Positions 34,261 to 47,802 are shown, counted from the stretch's first letter. The stretch is 64,000 bases of DNA from Rhabdornis inornatus (GCA_013397075.1 VWZS01010096.1:744001-808000); one strand, 5' to 3'. Numbers and translations: made by a program. The notes: generated by a model not told the origin, from the sequence alone.

Positions 34261-35344
34261 AGAGCAAGGGCACCCCAAAATTTATGTGGCTGGAGGGCTC
34301 CCTTGGCAGCTTGCTGGGAAGAGCGATGGTCTGATGGTCTGGGGTTGGCTTCACTGCCTGTTCTCTGTGGGGGTGTTGTCCACATGCAGGCACAGCAGCA
34401 TTTGCTACCTCCAGCCTGGTGGCACAGCGTGATTCTTCCCAGGAAAACCTGGATTTGGTTTCTGTGGATGTCTTGGAAACACAGAGTTCTTAAAAATCCA
34501 GAAAGGTCATTTTAGGAGGAAGTGGTGGGAGGGGGAATGGCTGTGATACCAGTCCAGAGGGAGAGGCTGTAACTGTTCTTGTGGTCTGGGTTTTTTTCGG
34601 GGTGATTTTCTGCGTGTGTGTGGAGAGAAGCAGGTCTGTGGATGGGCATTTTGGTTGCATATTGTTTGAACACCCACAAATGACATCAGTTGTCTGTGTC
34701 CTCACTAGAGAGGAGTGGCAAGAGTCTTTCTGTCTCTGGGGACGTGCTATAAGGGCACAGCCAGAGAGTGGGTGATTGATGCAAACTGTTAAAGGAAAGG
34801 GGAGATGCCAAGGGGAACTGCCTGAGGACATCCTTGAAGTAGGTGTGACAACAACAAACTTCTTTATGCGTTCAGCTTCCTGCACAAGGGGCAGAGAGTC
34901 GTTTTTGTTTTGTGGCAAACTGGGGTTTGTGTGAAGTTTTGGTGCAAGGAAAAGCTTCTACTACTAGTTATTCCACATTTGAGTTTCACACTCCTGGACA
35001 TGTGCGAACTTGGTGGGAGCTCTCGAGGCCAAGCATCCCCCTGTGCTGTGTGGAGTGGAGACATGGGGCACAAATTCCCTGTCACAGAGCTGATGCTCCA
35101 CGGGGTGAGCACTGAGCTGCAGCCAAGGGGGCCCATTTCTCTTGAAGTCACTTGTGTGCCTGGCTCTCTGTGCCTGCAAGAAAGAATCAGAACTGCCAAA
35201 CTGGATGGATCATTTCTGATACAGCAAACTCCTCCTGTCAGTGGCCAAGAGCAGAGTGCTTTGGGAGTGTATGAGAGCTGGGCATTTGTGGGCAGATGCT
35301 TCCCACTGTATCTACCTGGCTTTGGCATAGGGACTGTCCCAAAT
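34261..35344. other. No gene recognised
   Basis: A 145-codon forward frame (34910-35347) has no domain or splice context. No repeat recognised. Confidence 0.45.
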
Positions 35345-35460
35345 TAAGGAGTCTCTTAATGCCGAAAAGGATTTGACTTTCTGTATGGGAATTTCATAAC
35401 CTTTCAAAATTAATGCATTAATTTAATTTATGCATTGTGCGTACAGTTTATTGAAAAAGC
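35345..35460. promoter_or_regulatory. Palindromic homeodomain/POU-type element
   Basis: Contains an 18-bp perfect palindrome at 35407-35424 (AAATTAATGCATTAATTT) followed by TTTAATTTATGCATTG. It therefore holds two ATGCAT cores and several ATTA sites in about 35 bp, a layout suited to paired homeodomain or POU dimers. No repeat similarity. Confidence 0.35.
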
Positions 35461-35865
35461 AAGTCATCCCTGTTCTCTACCACAGCCCTCCTGAAAGGGA
35501 ACCAGGACCGTAACTGGTTAGAGCTCCTTCTAAGATGCTTTAACTTGGTGTGAAAGGGCCATTAAAAATATTGCACCTTGCCACCCATAGATTGCTTAGT
35601 TGGCAACCACACATAAAGGCCAGCAGGGTTTTATTTGAGGATGTGTTGTTTTATCCATACCTTTTTGCCTAATTCAAAAAGTGAGGTCACTGGTTTTAAG
35701 AAGCCAGAAACGAGAATAAAAATAACCTCAAGGCCTGTACAGCTTTTTGTGGCTGGCTGCACTTTGTATTTTTCCCCAGACTTTCTAGATGGAAACTCCC
35801 TGTTTTTTATCTATCTCTTCTGTTATCATATCAGGAGCAAGAAAGGAAACAAATAAGGAAACTTG

Positions 35866-35938
35866 GGAAAAAAACACCAAACCACAAAAACAAAACCCAA
35901 ATAAAACAAACAAACAACAAAAAAACCCCAAAACCATA
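35866..35938. repeat. A-rich CAAA low-complexity tract
   Basis: About 73 bases of A and C with few other bases, built from AAAC/CAAA units. Confidence 0.9.
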
Positions 35939-37453
35939 AGCGCCTTAAAATATCCCCCACTCAAAGCAGTTTCTACTTTTGTCCCATCCGGTGGTAATTT
36001 ATGGCAGTGGAATTTGACGGATGCAGGAGCCAGCCCTCTGCTCTTTGGAGGAGCCAGGAAAGGCTGGGAAGGTGAGTCCTGTCTGGAGGAGAAGGGTGGT
36101 TTGTGTGCTGTGGGGTCACCAGGCTTCCTGCAGGTTCCTCCACTCTTTCTTTACAGGCTGGGTGTCCCACGTGCATCCTGTTTGGACCATGGCACTTGGT
36201 GCTCCATGGACCTGAAAGGAAGGTCAGGGGATGTCACATGATGGTGCTTGGACTCTCTCCCAGCCTGAGGAGGTGAGCTGAGATCTGGTGGTGAAATGGT
36301 CAGTGAGGTATCAGATGCTACAGCTTTGGGACAGGTCATGGGTTTAATATTCCTTTCTTCTGCTTCTTTCTTCGTGCTGGTCCTCACCTACAGAATGGGG
36401 GTGATGGTTTTCATCTGCCTTTTGAAGGGTTTTAGATCTGACATGTTCAACGGCTGAGACTTCAGTAGGGGGATTATTGCCAATTTCCCTGTAAACCTTC
36501 AAAATGTTCTTTGCTCTTGGTCTAACTTGGTGTAGTTTGGCCTGAACACCTGTGCTCATGTCAAACACCACCTAATTCCACCCACGGGTTTAGTTTGGGC
36601 TCTTTGGAACAGAAGGCTGGTCCTCATTACTCCAGCCCTGTGTAAGCAGCTGCTAAGGCTGAACATCTTTGGTGCAGTAAATGGAAATTGTTTCTGCCTG
36701 CCTTTCATGTCTGTACTATCACTTGAGGAGCCCGTGCTGCGAACTGCCAGGGCTGTGCTCTCGTGGCTAGAGTGGGAACTGAAACCAGCATGTGTCTCCT
36801 AAAACAAACACCAAAAATCTCATCTCATGAATGCTGTCGAGAATGCGAAATTTGTGGGTAAATCATAATGTGGTTCATGGGGTCAGCAGAGAAGGATAAA
36901 CCTGCCACTTACAGATGTTCCAGGCAATAAAAAGGGCCCGTAAAGAAAAGCCCCTTGTTGCCAGGCAAAGCCACAAGCACAGAATTGAGCCGTGCCTGGG
37001 GCCTCCCGCTTTCCTGGGAAGCAGGGAAGGGGTTAAGTGTGGAGCCAAGCACTCAGCTTGCTCTGTATTATGTCCAGGTGGCATGACGTGTGAACAGACG
37101 AAAGATAAAAATCACAGCGGATAAAATCACAGAGGAAATGGCTCTGTCTGAGCCCAGATCACGACGCCTTGCGCTGACCCCACAACCTGAGCTCCATCAG
37201 TCAAGTTGTCCTTCCCTTGACTTCTCACCCCATGCTCTGCTGCTGCTGCTACTCCATAAAAGAGGAGGATGGTGGGAGGAGGGGAGAGGCGGCTCAGCCC
37301 GATGACTAAGAGGGTCCGAGGACACAGGTCAAGTTCTTTCTGCTGGAGTCTGGAAGGGAAAGCTGAGTACTCTACCAGACCCTGCTATAAAATGATCTTC
37401 CCCATAAAAGGACTGAAAAGTAACTGGAAGGCAAGCGTGGTCCTGTCCTGCCT

Positions 37454-37475
37454 GGGATGGGGATGGGGATGGGGG
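37454..37475 (+). other. G-quadruplex motif, GGGGAT repeat
   Basis: Four G runs separated by two-base AT loops. This is a canonical quadruplex-forming pattern within a short hexamer repeat. Confidence 0.65.
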
Positions 37476-37690
37476 TGGTGGAGCAGAGCCAGGCTGTCCC
37501 AGAGCCATGGAGCAGTAGCAGTGTCAGGGCCTGGGGCTTTGCTTGGGAAGGTGTCAGCTCTGGGACTTGTCTCTCAGTGGGTCCCTTCCCACCCAGCTAT
37601 GCCAGCTCTGCTGACAGGAGGCCAGGGAAGAGACCAAACCACCCTGGGTAAGGATGTCACTGCTATGCCCTTGGTGCCTGGTCACCTTCG

Positions 37691-37708
37691 AGAAAGAAAG
37701 AAAGAAAG
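37691..37708. repeat. Short GAAA repeat
   Basis: Four to five GAAA units. Confidence 0.85.
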
Positions 37709-40189
37709 TCTTTGAGGGCTTGGATCCACTCTGTGGGCATCTCTGGGGGGAATCAATCTCCTCAGCCTCCTTCATTGGAGACAGGTGGCATCAGTGACAG
37801 AAATAGTGAGCCACTGTCCCCGAGCCAGGCAGCCACAGCTGTGGGGACGGGCACTCTCCAAGCTTCGCTCTCACAGGAGCCATGTTCACTGCAAGGGCCG
37901 GGGGATGCTGGAATTTGCTCCCTCTGTCTGATCCAAAAGTGTCTAGTTTTGGGGAAGGCCTTCTGGGCATGCTGCATAAGACATCTGTTTTACAGGGTGT
38001 TTAGGACGGGGCTCAACTCAGGCTTCCCAAAACTGGGAAAGGCTGGGAAGTGGTTCCCAGTAGTAGCTGGCCGAGTTCCCCTGTCCTAATAATCTTTTGC
38101 AGCCCTGAGATTTGAATGTGTTAACAATGACACTGTGCTGGGGCAATAAGAAGTGGGAGGGAGCTTTTAGGTGATTAGACTGTAAATTTCTCTGTACATT
38201 TTTTAAAAAGTGCTATTCCTGTGGTATAAAGATGCAGGAAACCACAGCTCTAGTGGCCTCATGTCTGTATGGAAACTTGTATTTTCAATTCAGCTTTACC
38301 TAGCTCCCTGTATATTTTAGTTTAGTTTAACCCAGAGTGGTTTAATTGGAATTTTTGCACCAGAATGACCAAGCTGGTTTAGAGCTGGCACCTCCTGAGC
38401 TGCAGGTGGGCTTTGTTTCTAGAGATGCCTGCAGAAGTACTGGAGACTGTCGCTGTCCCTGAGTTGCTGGGAACAGAGCTATGGCAGGAACATGCTTGGG
38501 CATCAGGTGCTGGGAGGCCTTCAGGCAAAAGGGGAGCGTGGTTGAGCTTGGGTTAAGTGTCTGCTGAGTCTGCTGCCCTGTCTATGTGAAAATGAGGCCC
38601 TCGGATGCCGAAGTACCCAATGCTCTGAAGTCAACATTATGCCATGGTGACCCCTCCCAGGGCTGGGTGCACCAAGGGTGATGCCAGGGCCTCCTAGGGA
38701 AGGTGAAGGTTTAAAAATCCCACTCCTTTTTGGACCACTGCTCCCCCAAGGCTGTGATTGTGATCCTTGCCTGTTCTGAGGGGAGTACAGTGGCAGGGTG
38801 GGCACCTCCAGACAGAGACACGACCTGGAACGAGGAGGATGATGATGATGTGCCCATTAAAGAGTGATTTAGAGCTTGAGCATCTGCCTCCCCTGGCTAT
38901 GAGGAAGGTCAGGGCGTGATGACCAGGCCCTGTCTATGAGCAAAGGTGTGCCTTTGACAGCATCACGTGTGGTTCAGAAAGTGCAAGAAGTTGTTGAGAA
39001 GACTGAGACTTCCCTGTCCTGGCCAGGAAGGGGTAACCCAGGAGTGCATGCTTCATCAAGGATGTGGGGAAGGCCCACACAAACGCACACAGATTTTTTG
39101 GGAGGCAAGATGCTTGTCTGTGAGCAAAGACACCTCTGTGTGTGGCAGCAGGGGCAGCTGCATTTTGGGCTCACAACAGGCTCTGCGGGTTGTCTGCTGC
39201 TCAGTGAGCAGCCAGGGCAGCAGCCCATCTGTGCGTGCCTGCTCCTGGAGAGGCTGGAGAGCATCACCACTCCTCCTCCCCAGGGAAGGCAGCTCCGTGG
39301 CATGACCTCCCACCTGGGGAAACGAGATCAGCAAATGACTCCTAAGTAGCATGTCCATCACTGTCAAATTGACCACGGATGTCAAGCGTGACTCGGCTGT
39401 CCCCGCGGCGTGGCCGGAGCCAGCCCCTTAGCTGGCTGAGCCGAGCTGTGCTGACTCCCCGTGATAGCATTTTAATGTGAGGGATGACAGAGGCCTCCAA
39501 GTTAATGTCTGCAGAGAGGTGACAGTTTTGAATGTCAGCCAAAGTGGAAGGCCTGCCTGGAATTTCGCAGAGAGGGAAGAGGATGGGCGTGAAATTAGCC
39601 CAGGCAACCGTGTCTGCCGGCAGCCTCGCGGCGCTGATACCTGGTGCTCCCAAAAGCTGGCAGCCTGAGCAGAACCTTCCCCTCAGACCTCAAAGGGCCA
39701 CCTTCGTGTGGCTCTTCCCAGGAGGGTCTCCAAGGGCTGGAGAAGGGGTTTGAGCCTGGAGCTCCCTGTTGCTCTCTTGCGAGGACCACGGGAATGTGGG
39801 AATGGAGACAGAAACGCCGCGCTGGCGATAGGAGGTGGAGATGAGATGGGAGCCAAGCTGGTGTCTGCCCACCATTATTAAAAATAACCAGTGCGTGTAT
39901 TTAGATGAAGCCTGGCTCTCAGGAGCTTGGCTGGCTGCCTGAACAGCCCCATGGAGTCCCACAAGGAAGGCACTCCTGGTGATTAAAATCTGATGGCAAA
40001 GAGCATCCGAGTAATTCCTAAACAGCTCACTCACGAGAGGGAGCGAAAGCCTCCTGATGCTCCTTGTGCAGATGAGGAAATGGCCAGTACAAATTAGGCC
40101 ATCCCAAATGAGCTGGTATTCCAGTCCCCTCCCCTAGCCTAGGCCCAGGGAGCTCGCTTTGCTGTGCCTCAGTTTCCCCTCCTCTCCAT

Positions 40190-40470
40190 GGGAATAAAGT
40201 CTGTGTTTCTTTATGGAGAAATGTTGGAGAAAATAAATGGCTTCAGGGTTGCAAAGGGCCTGAAGACCGCAGGTGGGAGGCATTCCTGAAAGGAGACGAA
40301 AGCAATGACAAGATACTGAGCGCAGCCAAGAGCTAGGCTGGATTTATTAAAGAAAAAACGAGGGAGACGTCTGTGGTCAGCTTGATGAATTGTCTCCCCC
40401 TCAAAGCCGTGTTTCTGTGTTATTGTTTGCCTGCGATGGGATCTTGACAAACTCTTCCCCGGGCTCAGGG
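40190..40470. promoter_or_regulatory. Candidate conserved regulatory block
   Basis: Repeat-free sequence with AAAATAAATGGC, GGATTTATTAAAG, GTGTTATTGTTTGCC and GGGCTAATTGCTG, plus GACGTCTGTGG. Texture as in conserved non-coding DNA; inference only. Confidence 0.22.
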
Positions 40471-43400
40471 GCTAATTGCTGAGTTCACAGAGTTGCAGAT
40501 GGCCTTCCATGCTGTCATCTGAGCTGGCACTGGGCTGAACTGGTTGTAGACTGCCCACTGGGAAACCATTGATGGGTGTCTCTTTGGTAATGCAATACAG
40601 AGCACAGTATTTCCTTTTAAGTCCAGTAGAGCCCAAACTCTTCTGTTTGCTGGTAACCTTCAAAACTGGGAGAAGAGTTTATTTCTATTTGTGTTCCTTG
40701 TGAAATCCTGTCTGTAGTATGCAAAAGTATTTTCAAAAACCTGGTGTTGGATGGCCAGAAGATCAGGAAGGAGATGCTCTGCTTCTCCTTGCTGCAAAAG
40801 CCCAGGAGGGAGGAAAATGTTTGGTTGTCTGTGCTCCAGCAAAGCCACAACTTGGGAACTCTGGTGGCCTGCTGTGATCCTGTAGGGATGTGCTCTGACT
40901 TGAGTATTTGGGAAGCCACAGCTTTGACACCAGAGAGCCTTGTAAGAGAAATTGCCTGGTTCCCAAAGCAGGATTTTGACTGAGAGCTGTTTTAAAAAAA
41001 AATCTATCTATTTGTGTGTAGATAAAGCAGTGTAATGAATGCTATCAGATAAATAAATGCAGGTGGCTCTTGAGGAGGAGGATTGTAGTGGGCAAATCCC
41101 TTCAGAAAATGTCTTCTGGGCGTTGGAAAGTCCTGGGGATTCCAGGAACTGCTAAACCAATCCTATATTGCTGAGATGGTGTTTACAGAAGTGGTGAATT
41201 GTGGCTGCTCTTCTTGCCAGGGTTTCACCTCCAGCTGACTACAGCCATGTGGAAAAGGAGATGATGGCTTTGTCCACCCCTTCCTTGAATATAAGAGCCC
41301 TGCTTTGTTGTTGCACTGTGGGCAAATTGTGGCTGCAGGCCAGTTACACAAAAAAACCCACCAGAACTCCTCACACATATGCCAAATGTCCATTATATGT
41401 AAAAAACAACCAACCAACCAACCAAAAAACCCCAAAAAATTCCCACCAAAAAGTCAACACACCCACAAAGCAAAGAACACTTCCAAATGAAAATAAAAAA
41501 TGAACTGCAGGCCCCCTAGTTCTCAGCACCCCAGAAGTTCAAGTTAGTGTTGGCTGGTTTTAGCTGGATACTGAAATGAAATGGTCTGAAGTGAATCCTA
41601 AATTCCTTACTCTAAGTTTAATGCTGTCTTTATAAGCCTGGGCAATTGACTGGAGAAATGCTGGCCTTTGTTTAACTGTTTTTCTCGGCAGCACTTTGAC
41701 CTTTAGGTAAGTCCTGGTCTTGGCCTCAGCTCTTTCCCAGCCAGACAGCCGTGGAGGAATGCTGCAATTTGCAGGCTCTTAATCCCAATATATCAAATGC
41801 CAGTCTTGAGGAGTATTGCTGGAATCTGCTGGAGCATTGACCCGTGTTGTCCTTGTCTGCACAGCTCTGTGGCTCTTCTGAGAGCCTTGAAGGACTCTTC
41901 TCTGCCCAGGAGGATGTGGAGACCTTTCTCCTGCTGGTTGTGCTCAGTGGTGGCATGGGAGGGATGTCACAGGGGTGGCTCTGCCTCCACTGAGGTCCAC
42001 CAGGAGGGTGTCTCTCATCAGCTCGAGGTTTTTCATGGTGGAGAACTTCCCTGCCATCCTTGCTGCTACACAGAGCACTCGCTTTCCTTCTCCCACTGAT
42101 TCAACCCAGAGCCTGTCATCCCCCAAAGTGTGGGTGGAGGCACAGTGGGAAAAGGCCTATGTGGATTAAACTCCCACTTGCTGCCATCCTTCTGCTGGGA
42201 GCTGTGACCGAGCAGGTTCCCTCTCCTCAGACTCAGGCTATGAGCTAACTCAGGGGAGAGATGTGTGCGCTCGTTTATCCTCCCCATCGACAGATGGGAT
42301 CCGACAGCTTCTTCCCTTATGCAGTCACAGACTCCACAGCTTGCATCTTTTCCCCTTTTCTGCCAGGAATAACTTTAAGGGGGGCTTTAAAAAATGGTTC
42401 ATTAATGTTCTGGAAATGTTGTTTTGTGTGTGAATTGCAGGGACTATTTACAGTAACTTCTCAAATGAACCTTGTGAAAGGGGAATAATTTTGCTGTGTG
42501 CAAATTTCGCAGCCTTTTACTGCTTTGATTTTTTTTTTTCTTCTTCTTTTCCTGACAGCATCTACATTTTAAAGTTATGGCCCCAGGCTTAAGAATCCCA
42601 GTGTCTTTTTGGACCAGGTGAATTATGAATCAGCCTTGAACTCCTTTCATAGTGCTGAGTATTAATGTGTCCATATTGCAGAGGGTTAGTGACTTAGCCA
42701 GTGGGTTGAGCAGAGAGCAAAGAGGCGACTTGAGGTCTCCAAGTGTTTAAAGCAGGGCACTATATTCATTCCCTGCTAGACAGATGGGAGACAGTGAGGC
42801 CCATGGACCTTGGAGAAATTAATGGGGCTCTCTGAAAAAAAACCCTCCTGCTTAGAAATGAAATGTTAGCTGCACTTCCATGTGCTCTGTGTGGCTGCCT
42901 TTATTTTTATTGGTCCCTCATCCATTAAAGTTGTCACCTCCTGCTGCCATCCCAACTTTCTGTGTTGGGAGAAGGCTTGGTGGAAGAGCCCTTCCATGAA
43001 GCATGGGGATATTGCCCAGTTGTGCTGCCTGCATCTCATTTTAATGGGGGTCATTAACCAATTATCAGCTTAACTGAAGATACTTGCTGTAAATGTAATT
43101 AAAACTGAATATGTGGGGTGAGATTTTTCTTGGATGGGAGCTTTGGCGTGCCATAAGGTGGGAGACGGCTTGCCCAGGCAGAGGGTCAGTGTGTGATGGC
43201 CTGGATGTGTGACTGGAACAGTTTGGTCAATATTTTGGTCTGGTCAGTTTTGTTGATCTTTCCTGACTTACATGAGTTACCTGCAGATCGTGGGTTTCTG
43301 GAGGAAGATGTTTTGGGTGATGCTGCAGCCCCTCTTATCCCCAGTATACAGAGGCTCTTTCCTACCTCTTAAACCCACCCCGTTTTGACTTGCATTATTT

Positions 43401-43959
43401 ATTGTTCCCTTTACATCAGTCCCTCTGCTAAAGCCAAACCTTGTCACTTCCAGCCTGGCTTCTTGGCAAGTCTGAATCTTGCAAATACGTCCAGGTTCAG
43501 AAGAAAAACAACTGTTTAAGGATTTAGAATCCAATTGAAACCCAAAAGGAAGTACACCATTTCATTCTGGATAATTAATAGATTTTTTTGATAGAATAGC
43601 ACTGATATTTTTATTGATATTTAGTAATAAGTGCTGTCACTGAAATGCTTCTTTTGAAAAATAATTTTAATTGAATTTGAAGCAAAAGGCATTTCAAGAT
43701 GGGGGAAACTGAACTTCTGGGCTCAGAAATATTGCAGCTAGACATCTTGATTTTGCAGAATGAAAATATTTCAGTGTGTAGAGCCTTCAATGTGAAGGAG
43801 TCTGGAGTGATTTGAGAAGTATTTCGATGCTCCTGAATCTGCATTTTTCCCTGCTTATAGACACAGTATGTGTGTGTGGTAATGGAACATTTTTTACCTA
43901 CTTCCACAGTAAATGAGTAGGTAGCACAGTCCTTTGGTGAAAAAAAACTTAGAATTCAA
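40471..43959. other. No gene recognised
   Basis: No transposon recognised. A T-rich run lies at 42530-42550. AT-rich patches at 42895-43110 (CATTAACCAATTATCAGC) and 43540-43690 could be further old regulatory DNA. Confidence 0.4.
41401..41450. repeat. CCAA/A-rich simple repeat
   Basis: Five CCAA-type units (41406-41424) inside an A- and C-only tract. Confidence 0.9.
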
Positions 43960-44390
43960 ATAGACAAGTTGGCAGGTTATTTAATCTCTGGATAATTTTG
44001 CCTGCCAGCAGAAGAGCATTTTTCACTTGCCCAGCTCTGTCTTTGGCCAAGCCAAGAACTGAAGCTGGGTTTTCCGAGTCCTTGTCCCGTGTCCCACAAC
44101 AAGACCCCTGTCTTCTCTCTTTGTCTGCGGCTTGTGATTGATCGCCCAAGCCTCCTGATATTATTTCTCTTCTGCTCCCTGACTGTATGATTTGAAACTT
44201 TTATAAACAGGCCACAGAAAATGCATGTGACACACAAAAATATGGGTATTCATCAAAGCAGCACAGCTGCTCCTGAAACAATGGTGCTAAGGAAGGCCAT
44301 TCATACTAATTACAGCAGCACAAAGAATTGTGTTGCTAAATTTGCTGGCAGGTCCAAAAAATGTTTTGGCGTGACCTGAAACAGTCTCTT
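43960..44390. promoter_or_regulatory. Candidate conserved regulatory block
   Basis: Repeat-free, with GTGATTGATCGCC (PBX/HOX-like), TTTATAAACAGG, ATGCATGTGACAC, GAAACAATGG (SOX-like) and TACTAATTACAGC. It reads like an ancient enhancer; no alignment available. Confidence 0.32.
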
Positions 44391-47149
44391 TTGGGGAGGA
44401 AGTTTTTGGCAAGTCGAGACGTTTTAGTTTCACTCTAGGAGCAGCATTTTGTTCTGAAGCAGAGGATTGGCTTCAAGTAGAGACGAAAAGTTAGAAGATG
44501 GAACTTTGCTTTTAAGTCCAAGTGAAGTTTTTTATTGGTTTGTTTGTTTTGAAGGAAAGAAATTTTTTCTCTTACCTTTGAGTTTGGTAACAAGGGATAA
44601 GTGGGATGGTGGTTTGGGCAGCTCGTTCTCCCCGGTCTGAACTCTTCAGCAGCTGGATGATGGCCTGACCCTTCTGTAAGCACCAGGAGAAACCTCACCT
44701 GAGAGTATGAGGTCCAGGTGACCTGTCCCTTCTCTGATTTGGCCCCAAAAATGTGCTGAGCTGATGATCCTGGTGAAGCCTAGCAGCCCTTGTATGCTGG
44801 GGGAGACAGAACAGGGACAATTCCTCTCCTAATTCTCTTAGTTGTGAGCCCAGAAGGAGCAGAGTGTAATTGCACTCCACATACCGATATTTCTGTGTAC
44901 TCCTCTGATGGCATTCCAACCATACAATAATATTTTCCTTTCTGAAAATAGCAGACTGATTTAGTGAGATCCTTGAATGTTTAGAAAGTCTGAAAATGCA
45001 TAATTAAGGTATCCAGCCAACTCCCCCTTTTGCCTTGTAATTATTGTGTGTTGATTATCACCCCGAATGACTTCCACCACCCGCTCAAGCTTAACTTTGC
45101 CCCGCAGATCTGTCAAAACAGAGACGTGGATCAACATCTCAATTTGCTATTACGACAGAGGGAACAAACTTCCTTTCCTCTTCAGATGAATCGATTTTCA
45201 ACATAATTTCACAATCGTGCAGTGGGTAGAATGCACAGGCACAGTCTCTGCCTGCCTTTCTCTTCAAAACCTTACCTGCATGAACATTCTGGTTTATCAC
45301 TGGGGTTGGGTACCTAGAACAGCCCCAGAGAGCTGCTGTAACTCCTGACATCCAACACCACACCAGTAAAGCCCATTCCCAAAGCTGCTTGGAGGGAGGG
45401 CTAGTAAAAGGGCAGCAGCCTCATGCCAGACATCTGAACTGAGGTAAAAAAGCAAAATGTTTCCAGCCCACATCAACTTTACTGGCTTCAGCAGGAGCTG
45501 CTTTGTTTGTGTGACAGGGTGCACAGTGGAGCCCGCGTGAGTCGATGGGAAAAGTGCTCTTCATGTCGTTTCAGTCCCTGCTTTTATTAAGCAGCCATTT
45601 GGATGACATATGGAAATTAATGTTATATTTAGGCATGTTCCTCTACGTCCACAAAGACAGTTACAAAACTGTTTTTAACCCTAATACTTGTACTAATCCC
45701 TCCTAAAACCCACCAAGGGGCACTAATTCTTCTCCAGCAGCAGAGGAAAACTCAGCTGAGTCTTCAGGGGTGTATTTCTGGATGGGAAGATATCTGCTAG
45801 AACAACCCATTCAGTTCACTCTGGTTCTGTTCTTATCTCAAGTTGCTCTGCCCTCCTTGCCAGCATCCTGCTGATTCCTTTGGCTTGCCATACCCACAAC
45901 CTTGCTGTAGCAAGACCCAGGACTTGGCAAATGCCTTGGGCTGCTTGTGGCTCTGGCAAGCACCAGCAGCTGTGTTGCAGATCTGTTCTGAAACACATCT
46001 GTGTGTGGCTGTCCCTGTGGTGGCTGTGTCAAAATCTGGGCTGCTGCTGCTCCTGCGTGCCCTGCATGTTGCTCCAGGTGTTTGCTCCCAGTTCCTGGGC
46101 TCGCACAGGAACCCTAACCCTAACCCTGCCTACAAAGGTCTCCTGAGCACACCAGCTCATTCCTTTTTCCTCTAAAGAAAGGCTTACTTCCAAACCTTTG
46201 TGCCAGGGAGAAGCCATAAAGATGGGGTTAACAGCTGACATCGTGGATGGGCCATCCAAGTTGCCAACGGAGATGCGAAAGCACCACTGAATGCTCTGAG
46301 ATTGATTTCTTCAGCAGCTTTTGCAGAGAGGCCAGAGGCAGTGTGCCAAGATCTCCCAGGATGGCTCCTGTCTGGGGTATTGCAGCAGATTCCTGCTCAT
46401 GAAACCCTTGTTGTAACCCACTGGAGTGTTCTGCGGGATGTCTGTGGAAGGATCCGTTCCCTGCTCCAGGCACAGCCTCCCCCAAGGGCCAGCGTGTCAC
46501 TGTGATGTGATTCCTCAGCTTGATCCAGCTGGTGGGTGGGCAGAGAAGGAGCTCTCTGCTCCCTCTGTAGCTCCGTTCAGCAAGTCTCTCTGCTGGGATG
46601 CCAGCCCTGCTCAGGCTCAGATAATCCAGCCTCTATTTTTGGCATTTTGTCTATTCTTTTTTTTTTTTCCTTGGCATCTCCTGCTGCCCCACATCACCTC
46701 CAGGCCTTGGGAGATGTGTGTGCCCCCTCCCGTGGCTGTGCTGGGCAGCTCCCTGGCCAGCGTGCGAGCAGGGATGATTACCTTGCACTCCTGCACTGCA
46801 GTGCAGTGATGATGGCAATTTATCAGGCTGTTCCCTGGTGGACTGGACCTGACCTGGACACGAGAGCCTCAGTGCTTCCAAACAGCTCCACTCACGTGGT
46901 GCCCACTCCAGCTTTCCTGGAAGGCAGGCGGATCTGGCGGGAACTGCCTGACACGCCGCCATCGATGCATAATAACCTTCAGTTAGAGAAAAAAAAAAAG
47001 GATAATAAGGGAAAAAAGAAACAGAAAAAAACCCCAACCTTCTGCCCACGATCCCGTGGTAACCCTAGAAATATGGGCATTAATGTCCTGAGAGCTTTCT
47101 CCTCTGGATGAAGGGGGAGTTAATGGGTTTGGATTATTTGTGGTATCTG
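44391..47149. other. No gene recognised
   Basis: Possible regulatory patches at 44990-45220 (GTAATTATTGTG, TGATTATCACC, ATGAATCGATTTTC) and 45530-45690 (CATATGGAAATTAATG). A CTCF-like word CCACCAAGGGGCA is at 45710-45722 (one mismatch). A T/A-rich low-complexity spot lies at 46658-46671 and another at 46986-47035. Confidence 0.4.
46110..46127 (-). repeat. Interstitial telomere-like repeat, 3 units
   Basis: Three perfect AACCCT units on the plus strand, i.e. TTAGGG on the minus strand. Short enough to be chance or a fill-in at a repaired break. Confidence 0.8.
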
Positions 47150-47540
47150 GATTTCAGATTGACACCGTAAATATTCAAACTCTGAACCTGGCTGGATGCA
47201 GCCGCTGTTGACTTTTGTATGACCTAGCTGGAAACTTTAAATCAGCTGTTGACTTGACTTTCAAGGGAGTGAAATGCTCCAAATCCACTAGATAGCATCT
47301 CCTTGGTGTTTTATTACCTCCTGAGAACCTCACTTTGGTAGGGACCCAACTCCAGCCTCCTATCAGAAAGCGGGGCTTTGTTAGGCTTGCAAAGTCGTTA
47401 AACCTGCCATGTGGGAATAAGGGTGTCCTACCTTGTGGCAACACACAGGGCTTATTATACAGAATGTACATGATTAATATACAAGCAAAATGAGTCCAGA
47501 TGCAAGCCTAGCATTGTGTTATTAATAGGCTAACACAGAT
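47150..47540. promoter_or_regulatory. Candidate conserved regulatory block
   Basis: Repeat-free, with GATTGACACCGTAAATATTC, TGTTGACTTTTGTATG, TGATTAATATAC and GTTATTAATAGGC. Even base use and no simple sequence. Conserved-element texture; inference. Confidence 0.3.
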
Positions 47541-47802
47541 CTCTATCAATGGTGCTCTCTGTCTGTTGGATCACACTGGATGCTGTGCTTTCAGTGGGCT
47601 TTTTTATTTTTTTTTTTGAGCATTCCTTTGTCTTTTGAGATGGAAATACAGGGCTTTTCTGAAGGCATTGAGTAGGTTTTGAAGGTTTTGCTGCCAATGT
47701 AGTGTGTGCTGTCATTTTGGTCAACAGTCCAGGGCTGGTTTGTGAAGTGCTGGGGGAGTCAGGAGTGACACACGGTGAGCAGCTGTGAGGGTGGGCCAGC
47801 GG

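Larger units (their letters stand above)
35939..40189. other. No gene recognised
   Basis: No transposon recognised. Old-looking non-coding patches occur at 35940-36020, 36790-37150, 38100-38360 (AACAATGACACTG, GGTGATTAGACTG, GTTTAATTGGAATT) and 39440-39540. Simple repeats within are listed separately. Confidence 0.4.
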
